Origin: Succinivibrio dextrinosolvens
Lineage (GTDB): Bacteria > Pseudomonadota > Gammaproteobacteria > Enterobacterales > Succinivibrionaceae
Direction of reading: 5' to 3'
Length of the DNA: 64,000 nucleotides
Assembly: GCF_011065405.1 (NCBI RefSeq)
Contig: NZ_CP047056.1
Span: 2,936,747 to 3,000,746, forward strand
Shown here: in pieces, positions 15,572-24,246 of the stretch
Layout: the number at the start of each line of letters is the position of its first letter
Numbering within the stretch: the stretch's first letter is position 1
The notes under the pieces: model-generated
The model's input: the letters and a program-made list of their open reading frames with translations, nothing else
Databases searched by the model: none
Told to the model about the DNA's origin: nothing
Program-made: the position numbers and the translations under genes

Positions 15572-15782
15572 ACAATTTCACACAAAAATAAAGAATTTCT
15601 TCTCTAAAGCTTAGGATGATCTGTTTTTATTTGCGAAATATTTTTGTAAAAAATAAGAGGAGTAAACTGCAAAAATCATATAAGTTCTGTTTGGGCTCTA
15701 TGTATTATCTTCTTTCGAAGATAGCCTCATATATATCTGGAATACGTCAAATTACACAATTTTTTACCGATTCTCTCCGCTC

Positions 15783-16046
15783 TTAAATTCTTTCAAAACG
15801 ATATTTCTGCTCAACATCAGGATATTTCTGGTGATCAACTTCAGACATAAACATCTCCAGAGGTCTAATGCATGGTTCCATCACAGGAATGACAGATCCG
15901 TCTTTAAGATAATCGTCTTTGGATATTCTCTCGTAGACAACCATTCGCTCTTCTGTCTCTGAATGATGTCCTACACATATGATGTGATAATAATTGTTCT
16001 TAAAGTGTTTAAAGATCTCTCCATTTAACGGCTCAGGTCTTGTCAT
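15783..16046 (-). CDS. DUF1653 family protein
   Basis: An 87-residue protein matching the compact DUF1653 pattern: FKHFKNNYYHIICVGHHSET, then MVVYERI, and IRPLEMFMSEVD. The molecular role of this family is not established; its fold is a small beta barrel. It stands alone between the chaperone gene and adenine deaminase on the same strand. Confidence 0.85.
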   Translation of the reverse strand: MTRPEPLNGEIFKHFKNNYYHIICVGHHSETEERMVVYERISKDDYLKDGSVIPVMEPCIRPLEMFMSEVDHQKYPDVEQKYRFERI

Positions 16047-16141
16047 TATATGTCCTCCAATCTTTATGGAATTATTATTCCATATTGAATTTGAAAAAGA
16101 AAAGATCTATAAAGCCTTTTCCTTTTGGATTTGAGGTTTCT

Positions 16142-17854
16142 CTATTTAATCAGTTCAGGTCCGTAGTCTCCCATGCTTACCAGTCCTCTAGGAATGATCC
16201 TTAGTTTTGGAATAACCGTCAGTGACAGGAAAGACAGGGTTATAAAAGGATCAATATCCCTGTATACCCCCATCTCGTAAGCTTTATTCATAAGTATTTC
16301 GACTTTTTCTCTAACTTTATCGCAGTTTTCATTTGAAAGAAGTCCCATGATTGGCAGTGGAAGTGAATCAAATACCTTTCCTTTTTCCACAATAACAATG
16401 CCGCCCTGAAGTCGTCCGATTTCATTTACGGCAGTTGCCATATCGTTATCGTTGTCTCCTATAACGATAATGTTGTGTGAATCATGGGCAACTGAAATTG
16501 CAATTGCTCCGTTCTGTATACCGTAACCATTAGCTATTGCTACTCCAACCATTCCGGTATTTTTATGTCGTTCGATACTGGCGATTTTTTTGAAGTCGCC
16601 ATAGGCCTGGAAATTGTCTGTCGGATTGAACCTGATTAGCACATCCTCTGTTGTAATCTCTTGGGGTACAATGCTTATAACATGTACAGGTTTCTCATCA
16701 ACAGGAAGTCTGAAACGGTCAGGGGTAATATGGGGAATCTTAACCGTATGTTTCAGTTCCTCCGGACATTCAGGTCCCCCTTCAAAGTCATTCTTTCCTT
16801 TTATTTCTTTTCCTTTTATGAAAACTCTTTCAACGTTGAACTTGGTGAGATCATCTACGATTATAAAATCAGCCTGATAACCGGGTGCAACAGCTCCTAA
16901 ATGTTTTAGACCGTAACGGCGGGCGGTGTTGATTGTTGCAATCTTTATGGCATCAATCGGTTTCATTCCCAGAGATAGGGCAATCCTAACGTTATTATCA
17001 ATATGTCCTATTTTTACGGTATCTTCAACATGACGATCATCTGTGCAGAAGCTGAAATTGCAGTTATCAATCTCAGAATTCATTATTCCCTTAATCAGGT
17101 TGCCCTCGTTATGGGCTGCACTGCCTTCACGGATCAGAACCTGAATTCCCAGACGGGCTTTTTCAAGTGCACTTTCAAAGGTTATTGATTCATGATCGGT
17201 ATCGATGCCGGCTGCAGCGTACTTCATCAGATTTATTCCTGAAAGAGAAGGAATATGTCCATCAATTATATGGTTCTGATCGAAGATCTCGAGCTTTTTA
17301 AACATCTTCTCATCACCATTTATGACGGCTTCCGTATCCATAACTTCGGCAAGTCCCAGCACTCTGGGGTTATTTGCGAATGACTTCATCTCCTCTGCGG
17401 TCAGTTCATAGCCATTGTCATCAAGAGGAGTTGCAGGTACGCAGGATGGCATGGTTATATATACATTGGCAGGAGCATTATCGGTCTGATCGAGAATATA
17501 CTGTATGCCTTTTACACCACTGACGTTTGCCGCCTCATGAGGATCTGTAATAAAGGTTGTGGTACCGTGCTTAACTGCTTCTGAAAGCAGGTCTCGAGGC
17601 TGAACCATGGTGGATTCAAAATGCATATGAGCATCAATCAGTCCAGGAACAATATATTTGTCTTCAACATCAATCTCTTCTTTGCCTCTGCCGGTTTTTG
17701 ACCAGAAAACAAAATGGCCTGCGCAGACTGCCAGATTAGAATGGATGATTTCTCCTGTAAAGACATTAACAATATTACAGTTTCGAAGCAGAAGATCTGC
17801 TGGCTTTTTCCCGTCCATAACTTCTTTGACTTGAAGGTAGCTTTGTCTATCCAT
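16142..17854 (-). CDS. ade: Adenine deaminase
   Basis: A 570-residue amidohydrolase that converts adenine to hypoxanthine in purine salvage. Visible marks: PADLLLRNCNIVNVFTGEI, the metal-binding DAHMHFEST, TTFITDPHEAANVSG, and the C-terminal adenine deaminase domain with GYGIQNGAIAISVAHDSHN. Length fits the family. AAGGAGG lies just before ATG. The upstream split gene ends 28 bases away on the same strand, so both may share a message. Confidence 0.95.
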   Translation of the reverse strand: MDRQSYLQVKEVMDGKKPADLLLRNCNIVNVFTGEIIHSNLAVCAGHFVFWSKTGRGKEEIDVEDKYIVPGLIDAHMHFESTMVQPRDLLSEAVKHGTTTFITDPHEAANVSGVKGIQYILDQTDNAPANVYITMPSCVPATPLDDNGYELTAEEMKSFANNPRVLGLAEVMDTEAVINGDEKMFKKLEIFDQNHIIDGHIPSLSGINLMKYAAAGIDTDHESITFESALEKARLGIQVLIREGSAAHNEGNLIKGIMNSEIDNCNFSFCTDDRHVEDTVKIGHIDNNVRIALSLGMKPIDAIKIATINTARRYGLKHLGAVAPGYQADFIIVDDLTKFNVERVFIKGKEIKGKNDFEGGPECPEELKHTVKIPHITPDRFRLPVDEKPVHVISIVPQEITTEDVLIRFNPTDNFQAYGDFKKIASIERHKNTGMVGVAIANGYGIQNGAIAISVAHDSHNIIVIGDNDNDMATAVNEIGRLQGGIVIVEKGKVFDSLPLPIMGLLSNENCDKVREKVEILMNKAYEMGVYRDIDPFITLSFLSLTVIPKLRIIPRGLVSMGDYGPELIK

Positions 17855-17882
17855 TCTTCCTCCTTAGTATTCCTTGAAGTTT

Positions 17883-18863
17883 TTACTCACAGATCTTCAG
17901 GTATTCTTCTAAAGGCATAAAATCAACTGCTGTAACTGAACATGCCTTACCTGTATAGTCTGCGATTTTTGATTCAGAGAGTGTGACTGCCTGAGGAACA
18001 TAGGACACTCTGTTTTTTATCTCGTTGTGGGTCTCTCTTATATATGTCAGATACTCTGGAGGAAATTCCTCATTTTGCGTGGTTACGTTTCCTTTCTCCG
18101 TTATTAGCTTAACCGCCTTTTTTTCAGGATTTAAAGGATTGCTTTCGCTTACATAACCAATTGCTTTTGGTTTTTCATTATCCAAAGAGGTTGTAAAACT
18201 GATCTTTTCAAGATCAGGCTTTAAGAGCGTGCTTATATTAAAGCACTTTCTCTGATTGTTTTCTAAAGCGCAGTACGCTTTTGTGTACTCTTCAAATGAA
18301 GAGTCCTGACTGTATCTGTAAACATATGTGACATCTTTTGTCTCAAGAAAATCTGTAAAAAACAGATCTGCTATAGATGATTCAACTGTTCGGAAATATC
18401 CGAACTGAGTCTTTTCATCTAAATCGATCTCAGCATGACCGGAGTAAATTTTTTTGTCCTTCCTGTCATAGATCCAGTAAACATTCATTAGTTTCTGATT
18501 GTCTGTATATTCAACGAGCTGTTCGATATCTCAGGAGTCTGTTTTCATAAAAATGCGCCCAAGACCGTCAGCCTTGCCGTTTACACATTTGCCATCCCAG
18601 AAGAACTCACCGCTGGCTGCATAATAATCTCTTTCGACTGTCAGATACTGAAGGTTACACTGCTCTTTTTTATTTAAAGGCTGAACCTTAAGAACTACGC
18701 TGGCCGTTTTCATTTCCTGAATGTTCTGGATATTATCGGCTTCAAGTGCCATCAGTGTTTCATTTGAAGGAATAACCTCAAGATCGGTGGTGTCTAGCGT
18801 ATTTACACATCCGCTAAGAATTAAGCTGGTAAAAATGATCTTAGGGAAGTTCTTTTTCCTCAT
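17883..18863 (-). pseudogene. Lipoprotein gene split by an in-frame TGA
   Basis: Two open frames of 110 and 215 codons lie in the same phase and are parted by one TGA at 18533-18531. The first part starts MRKKNFPKIIFTSLILSGCV, a lipoprotein signal with lipobox LSGC. It ends in a MORN-like stretch (GEFFWDGKCVNGKADGLGRI). The second part begins in the same frame and continues with YSGHAEIDLDEKTQFGYFRT, which looks like more of the same repeat. Together they make a 326-residue protein. The likely reading is a nonsense mutation. An internal ATG at 18488 could restart the second part, but without an export signal. Confidence 0.75.
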
Positions 18864-19250
18864 GTGCGGAGCCTCAGGTTCTTTTAAATGCCTATTTTTT
18901 TCTAAATATACTTTTATATTCTTAAGATTAGATTTTGTTTTGGTTATTGCAAGCTAAATATAATAAAAACAATATGTTAGCATCACATATATTCTGATAA
19001 ATAACTAAAAAAAATAAGCGGTTGAAAAAAAAACAGTCTGATTCGAACAAGAAATGAATATTCTTCTATTTTCTATTTCGTTAAAAGCCTTATGCATAAC
19101 ATCGGCAAAGCAACCTAAATCTTTTCAAAAGGAAGTTGTCAGTGTAATCAGATGTGAACCTAAGCATCGTAGGATACTATGTTAACTATACCTATTATGT
19201 GCTATATTCGCCGCGTTTAAAGAGTTTGATACGTTTAGAGGCTATGGAAA
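18864..19250. other. Intergenic stretch without a gene
   Basis: AT-rich, with no credible frame or strong signal beyond poly-A and poly-T runs. It separates the minus-strand split lipoprotein gene from the plus-strand zinc-ribbon remnant. Confidence 0.5.
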
Positions 19251-19609
19251 ATGCTCTGCAAGTATTGTGGCAATCCTATAAGCGCAAGTACATAAGTGTG
19301 TCCTATGTGTGGCATTGCGCTTGCAGCCCCTGCAGAGGAGGGCAGAACAGCAGCTGAATCCAGAAACAAGGTCATGAAGAGACTTCCTTTTGCTGTGTTT
19401 ACCTTTCTGCTGTTTGTGTGCATTATCTTCTCTATATCCTGCCATCAGCCATGATCTTTCTCTAATGTATTATCTGTGTTCGCAGAAGGCTAAGAGATAT
19501 TGGCAAGAGTCCTTTCTATTCTTTATTGGTGATGCTTCCGCTGTTCGGTATCGGTTATGTTATCTATCTTTGCTTTAAGAAATCTGCCGCGGTTCAGGTA
19601 AGTCACTAG
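19251..19609 (+). pseudogene. Degenerate zinc-ribbon plus DUF805-like membrane protein
   Basis: Reading across frames recovers a recognisable protein. From ATG 19251 comes MLCKYCGNPISAST, then an in-frame TAA, then VCPMCGIALAAP, a split double-CxxC zinc ribbon. A membrane segment (LPFAVFTFLLFVCIIFSI) follows in that frame. After frame changes near 19450-19500, the end reads DIGKSPFYSLLVMLPLFGIG then YVIYLCFKKS, the hallmark of DUF805 membrane proteins. At least one nonsense and one or two frameshifts are needed, so it is a decayed gene. Confidence 0.7.
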
Positions 19610-19660
19610 TTTTTACATTTTTTTTTGAAACATTTCTCAAAAAAGGCTGCCTACTTAATA

Positions 19661-19693
19661 ATTCTGAAGTTAGTTGTACAATTTCTTCAGAAT
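19661..19693. terminator. Possible hairpin before the AEC gene
   Basis: ATTCTGAAG and CTTCAGAAT form a perfect 9-base stem with a 15-base loop. A T-rich stretch follows 8 bases later. It may terminate the decayed upstream gene. Confidence 0.4.
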
Positions 19694-19806
19694 ACTTGTA
19701 ATTTTTTCTTAATAGAAAATTTTTTTGCCCCCTCAAGGCATAAATTCTGGATATTTAGGTGTATATTAAGTCGCCTATGATGTATTTGCGTTATATATGA
19801 TTTTGG

Positions 19807-20772
19807 GTGTGCATTGTGCTTGAAGAAAACTACAGACTTTTATTTGTGCTGACAGACCTTATTTTGCCTCTGATTGTAGGATATTATCTGCACAAAAGTC
19901 ATATTATTACAGATAAAATTAACTATTTCCTGATTAAATTCAATATCCTAGGAATCTGTACTTTTTCTGCTTTATTTAGTTTTTGGGCGCTGCCTCTGAA
20001 TATTGATTCTCTGATTCTTTTGCCTTTCGGTTCCCTGTTTGTAATTGTCCCTGGTATTGTTGGATACCTGACTTTTGCCAAGCGTTATAAGAATATGCTA
20101 TCGCAGGGGGCATATATCATGAGTGTTATGCTTTCTAACGTGGGAACCTTAGGCGGAGTATGTTGCTTTATTCTCTACAGCGATGTGGGCTTTGCCTACA
20201 GTCAGATTATTGCATCCTGCCAGAATTTTCTTCTAGTTGTATTGTGCTTTCCTCTGGCTCAGTATTACTACAATAAGCATATATCTGTATTTTCAAGTGA
20301 ATTTCATTCCACCAGCATTCTAAAAAAGTTTTTGAGCTGGAATCAGATCAGTGTAGTGGGAATTGTTCTTGGACTGTATCTGAACGCTGCAGGAGTGCAA
20401 AGAACGGAAACTCTGACAGATATCTTCCATTTTCTAGTTCACTTCGGCGCATGGATTGCGTTGATTCCGGTAGGTTATCTGATTAACTTCTCTAAGATTC
20501 GCTACTATTATTTCAAGGTCTTTGATATTGTTCTTGTTAGATTTCTGATTGTACCTTTGGCAATCTACATGACAGCACTTCTTTTCTTTTCAGATAAAGT
20601 GCTTTTAAATTCGCTTTTAATCTGTGCAATGGCTCCAACTGCGATTAATGCTGTTCTGACTGCAAAACTATACCATCTTAATGTTAATCTGCCGGTAGCA
20701 TCCTTTGTATCTACTACCGCTCTGTTCCTGTTAGTGATCTTTCCTGTTATGTTCTTTGTAATCAGAGCCTAG
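19807..20772 (+). CDS. AEC-family transporter (auxin efflux carrier/malate permease type)
   Basis: A 321-residue integral membrane protein with about ten hydrophobic segments in two halves, the AEC fold. Typical marks are LILPLIVGYYLHK at the first helix and VMLSNVGTLGGVCCFILY at the discontinuous helix of the first half. The second half has CAMAPTAINAVLTAKLYHLN. The family moves organic acids or other small anions; the substrate here is unknown. It starts at GTG 19807 with only a weak ribosome binding site; GTG 19816 is an alternative. It stands alone. Confidence 0.8.
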   Translation: MCIVLEENYRLLFVLTDLILPLIVGYYLHKSHIITDKINYFLIKFNILGICTFSALFSFWALPLNIDSLILLPFGSLFVIVPGIVGYLTFAKRYKNMLSQGAYIMSVMLSNVGTLGGVCCFILYSDVGFAYSQIIASCQNFLLVVLCFPLAQYYYNKHISVFSSEFHSTSILKKFLSWNQISVVGIVLGLYLNAAGVQRTETLTDIFHFLVHFGAWIALIPVGYLINFSKIRYYYFKVFDIVLVRFLIVPLAIYMTALLFFSDKVLLNSLLICAMAPTAINAVLTAKLYHLNVNLPVASFVSTTALFLLVIFPVMFFVIRA

Positions 20773-20869
20773 GAAAGAGAATTGATTCCAATGCTCTTTT
20801 AAAGGTCAGATCTGGGATGGTGCACTGGATTATTTTATAATTTTTACTTTTAGGATGATCTTGAGAATC

Positions 20870-20889
20870 CTCGGCATTTTAATGCCGAG
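20870..20889 (+). repeat. Hairpin at left end of the IS200/IS605 remnant
   Basis: CTCGGCATTTTAATGCCGAG is a perfect 8-base stem with a 4-base loop. It lies 24 bases before the transposase start. IS200/IS605 elements are recognised by TnpA through such end hairpins, so this is probably the left end. Confidence 0.6.
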
Positions 20890-20913
20890 ATGAGATCAAG
20901 TATGCTAGACTAT

Positions 20914-21327
20914 ATGCCTGAAGAAAAATCTTATACATTCAAGAAGTTGTGTCTATAATATACACTATCAGTTGTATGGTCGGTTAAGTATAGACGAAAA
21001 GTCTTATCTCCAGAAATTGAAGCTTATATACAGAAGCTTGCAGTAGAGATAGGAATGGAAAAAGGCTTTACAGTTGATATGCTTGAAGTTGGGGAACAGG
21101 GGCATATTCATTGCTTTGTATCAGCTCATCCTAAAGTCAGCATTTCCTACATTGTAAAAATGCTTAAAGGCATAAGCGCAAGAAGAGTATTCATACAGTA
21201 TCCGGAATTAAAGAAACAGTTAAGGAAAGGAGTACTGTGGAATCACAGCTATTACGTTGAAACAGTAGGTAGTGTTTCCGAAGAGAATATAAGAAAATAC
21301 ATCGAAAAACAGACTAATTCCTATTAA
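20914..21327 (+). pseudogene. tnpA: IS200/IS605 TnpA transposase, broken by one TAA
   Basis: From ATG 20914 (MPEEKSYTF) one frame runs to 21327 and is interrupted only by TAA at 20956-20958. Downstream it reads VWSVKYRRKVLSPEIEAYIQ, then GHIHCFVSAHPKVSISYIVK with the HUH metal motif (HIH), and NHSYYVETVG with the catalytic tyrosine region. Everything needed is present except for the early stop. Start at 21055 would lack the first strand of the fold. It is followed after 3 bases by a tnpB fragment. Confidence 0.8.
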
Positions 21328-21330
21328 CTC

Positions 21331-21870
21331 ATGAGCTCAGAAAAACTTCTTTTATCCAGAAAGCACATAGTGAAGAATGACGATGTAAATAACAGAATAC
21401 TTCGTCATATGGGCTATGCTGCCTATAAACTCTGGAATATAGGCAATTATGAGAAAAGGAACTATAAGGAATTAAAACTTGAAAAATATCCTGACTGGTA
21501 TGATCAGAAGAAAAGATTAAAGACAAATTTCTTTTTTAAGAATCTGCCATCACAGACAGCCCAGGAGGTCTTAAAACAATTAGAAGAATCGTATAAAAGC
21601 TATTTTACTCTGAGGAAGAAGCATCCTGAGTCAAATTACAGACCACCAAGATTCAAGAACAATCTGATTGATATAACCTTTCTAAAGGATGCCATAAAAA
21701 GTGAAAATGGAGTCCTGCGTCTGACCATACCCAAACAGCTTAAGGCCTATATGCACCTATGCAGGCTTCAGACTTGCAGGAGAACTGAATTAAGTTTTCT
21801 CAGAAATTACCAAAAATTGACGAAAAGCCCACTAGTTTCTGCCATGAATTTGGATATATCAGTGCAATAA
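21331..21870 (+). pseudogene. tnpB: Truncated TnpB (IS605 OrfB) N-terminal fragment
   Basis: A 179-codon frame. About 135 residues match the start of TnpB: an N-terminal helix-turn-helix region (HMGYAAYKLWNIGNYEKRNY), then LPSQTAQEVLKQLEESYKSY, and RPPRFKNN. After IPKQLKAYMH the sequence no longer resembles TnpB. The RuvC-like nuclease and zinc ribbon are missing; full TnpB proteins have about 370-400 residues. An internal deletion is likely. It cannot be a working RNA-guided nuclease. Confidence 0.8.
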
Positions 21871-22071
21871 CAGGTTAATCTTCAAAATATTGTAAGAAAA
21901 TAAGTCTGAATTTAAGAAATTTGTCATGGTGATATCTCGTATGACTTTTGCTATTTTCTTATAATTAAAGAATTTTTTTTACATATCTCAAAGATTCATT
22001 ATATAACTGCATCAATTATTTATTATTGTCTTAGACTTCAATGAAGATGGGGGAATTTTAGGATTTGATTT

Positions 22072-24246
22072 GTGGAAAGATCAACGTCATTAAGAAGAAA
22101 ATTAACATTTGCCGCTCTGTTCGGTAGTGTTCTGTTTATTATTGGATTCACTGTTTTTTCATTTATTAGAAGCTATTTTCTGCTTAATGAAATTGACAGC
22201 TTGGAAAATTATTCCCTTAACAACATAACTAATCGTGCAGAAAAATATGCCTTAAGAGAGGAAGAAAGACGACTTACCGTTCAGAATGAGGCTATATCAA
22301 ATCTTTTGAGTACAGAGTTCAGACAAATTTCTGAAGATGTATCTATGCTGCGTGATACCTTTGTGTCTTTTTTGGAACATCCTGAAAAAATCCAGCCAAG
22401 AACTCTTCCTAATGCTTTATATGAAGACGTAAAATCAGAAACCCCCTATGTCCACTACAGTCAAAGACTTTTGAAAAATGGTCTTACTCAACAGCTTGAA
22501 AAAGAAATAAAGGCTGGCTCAAATATTGCGGATTTAACTCCTTTCTTTACAGATTACTACAAGTGTTTATTTTTCGGTTCAGAATCTGGCTATACCATTG
22601 CTGAGTATGTCATGAATCATACAACAGATCTTGTTCCTGTAAGCAAGGAACCTTTTCGTCATACCTATGATCCAGTCTCTCGTATTTGGTACCAAAAAGG
22701 AAAAGATTATGAAGATACTGGCTTTACGGATGTTTACATAGCTCAGACAGGAGATATGACTGTATCTTGTATTTCTCCATACTTTGTTAATGGCAGATTT
22801 CATGGTGTAATGGGAGTTGACTGCAGTCCTAAATGGGTAAGTGATCTGGTTAAATCTATTGCGGTTGATGAGGGGGATTTATACTTTGTTTTAAGTAACA
22901 AGGGCGAAGTTCTTTTTGTAAATTTTGACTCTGATATCATAAAGGTGACCCTAGGGGTCGATATTCGCAATTCAGATGAAAAATCTTTGGCAAAGATTGC
23001 TGAGAAAATGGTTGAGCATAAGAAAGGCTTCGATTCTGTAACCATAAGTGAGAAGGATTATTTTGTAGCCTATTCTCCTATCAAAAATGTCAACTGGAGC
23101 TTTGCTTCTTTGATTCCTGTAGAGCAGGTTTATGCTCCTTCCATTGAAATTAAATCGCATCTTCTTAACATTAAGGATACATACTACAGCAATCTTAAGA
23201 ACTCAATTATTCTTGTTGTTTTTTCCACATCGGTTGTTGTCCTTTTATTGCTGTTCTTTATTTTTAGACGAATCATCAGACTTTCAGATTTTATTGTCAA
23301 TCCAATTATCCGATTGACTCGTGATGTAAACGAGTTTGCAGAAGGAAACCTTGATAAGAGGTTACAACTTGATTCTCATGATGAAATCAGTAATATCGCT
23401 GAAAGCTTTAATTCACTTGCTCAAAAACTGCAGGACAACATAAATGATCTGTCAGTGATTTCAGAACAAAAAAAACGTCTTGATGCAGAGGTAAATGTAG
23501 TTAATGAGATTCTAATGAATTATTTGCCAGACAATTTTTCTATTCTGAATAAATATGGATTTGATCTTTTTGCCAAAGAATATCCAGCAAAAAGTTCTGG
23601 CGGTGATTTTTATGATTTTTATCTGCTGGATAATCAACATGTTGTTGTAAGTATTGGGGATGTATCTGGAAGAGGTGTTCCTTCAGCTTTATTTATGATG
23701 ACTTCAAAGTCCGTTATCAAGAGTTTCTGCAGAATGAATTCAGACCTTTCTTTAGGAGATATTTTATACAAGGCCAACAATTGTCTTCATGAGCATAATA
23801 CCGAGCAGATGTATGTTGCTTTATTTATCTGTATTATTGATTTGTATACAGGCAGAATGGAGTATGTAAATTCAGGACACTATGCTCCATATATCTACAG
23901 AGCAGAGAGTGGCAGTGGAAACTTCCTGACTAATGAAAGGATTGACTCAATTATGGCTATAAATGCAAATGTATCTTTTCATTCAAATAATACTGTTTTA
24001 AATCCTGGAGATATGCTGTATATGTACACAGACGGAATTATCTCAGAAAACTCATTGAAAGGGGAAAAGTTTGACGAGAAGAAACTTACTGAAGCGGTTT
24101 TAAAAGCAAAGGAGAACAATATGACATCTAAAGAGATAGTAGAGTTTTCCTATAAGTCAGCGGTGGACTTTATTGGTCGAGATGTCTTTTCTGATGATGT
24201 GGCTCTCCTGTGTTTGCGTAGAAAACAGAAATGTGAGAATAAATAA
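22072..24246 (+). CDS. Membrane sensor SpoIIE-type serine phosphatase 1
   Basis: A 724-residue protein starting at GTG 22072 with AGGA eight bases upstream. Order: membrane helix at ~13-33, an outside Cache-like sensing region, a second helix near 376-398, a HAMP linker (VNPIIRLTRDVNEFAEGNLD), a short coil, and a PP2C/SpoIIE phosphatase at ~510-720. Metal-binding motifs include SGGDFYDFY, IGDVSGRGVPSALFM, MYTDGIISE and DDVALLCL. Such RsbU-like proteins dephosphorylate an anti-sigma antagonist or similar partner. No partner is encoded nearby. It is followed directly by a second phosphatase gene. Confidence 0.9.
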   Translation: MERSTSLRRKLTFAALFGSVLFIIGFTVFSFIRSYFLLNEIDSLENYSLNNITNRAEKYALREEERRLTVQNEAISNLLSTEFRQISEDVSMLRDTFVSFLEHPEKIQPRTLPNALYEDVKSETPYVHYSQRLLKNGLTQQLEKEIKAGSNIADLTPFFTDYYKCLFFGSESGYTIAEYVMNHTTDLVPVSKEPFRHTYDPVSRIWYQKGKDYEDTGFTDVYIAQTGDMTVSCISPYFVNGRFHGVMGVDCSPKWVSDLVKSIAVDEGDLYFVLSNKGEVLFVNFDSDIIKVTLGVDIRNSDEKSLAKIAEKMVEHKKGFDSVTISEKDYFVAYSPIKNVNWSFASLIPVEQVYAPSIEIKSHLLNIKDTYYSNLKNSIILVVFSTSVVVLLLLFFIFRRIIRLSDFIVNPIIRLTRDVNEFAEGNLDKRLQLDSHDEISNIAESFNSLAQKLQDNINDLSVISEQKKRLDAEVNVVNEILMNYLPDNFSILNKYGFDLFAKEYPAKSSGGDFYDFYLLDNQHVVVSIGDVSGRGVPSALFMMTSKSVIKSFCRMNSDLSLGDILYKANNCLHEHNTEQMYVALFICIIDLYTGRMEYVNSGHYAPYIYRAESGSGNFLTNERIDSIMAINANVSFHSNNTVLNPGDMLYMYTDGIISENSLKGEKFDEKKLTEAVLKAKENNMTSKEIVEFSYKSAVDFIGRDVFSDDVALLCLRRKQKCENK

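Noticed and set aside
18531-18533. TGA as selenocysteine codon
   Set aside because: The context is a MORN-like structural repeat without redox motif, and no clear hairpin follows directly. A nonsense mutation is simpler.
19390-19578. Separate 62-codon gene
   Set aside because: It overlaps the decayed zinc-ribbon/DUF805 gene and is one of its shifted frames.
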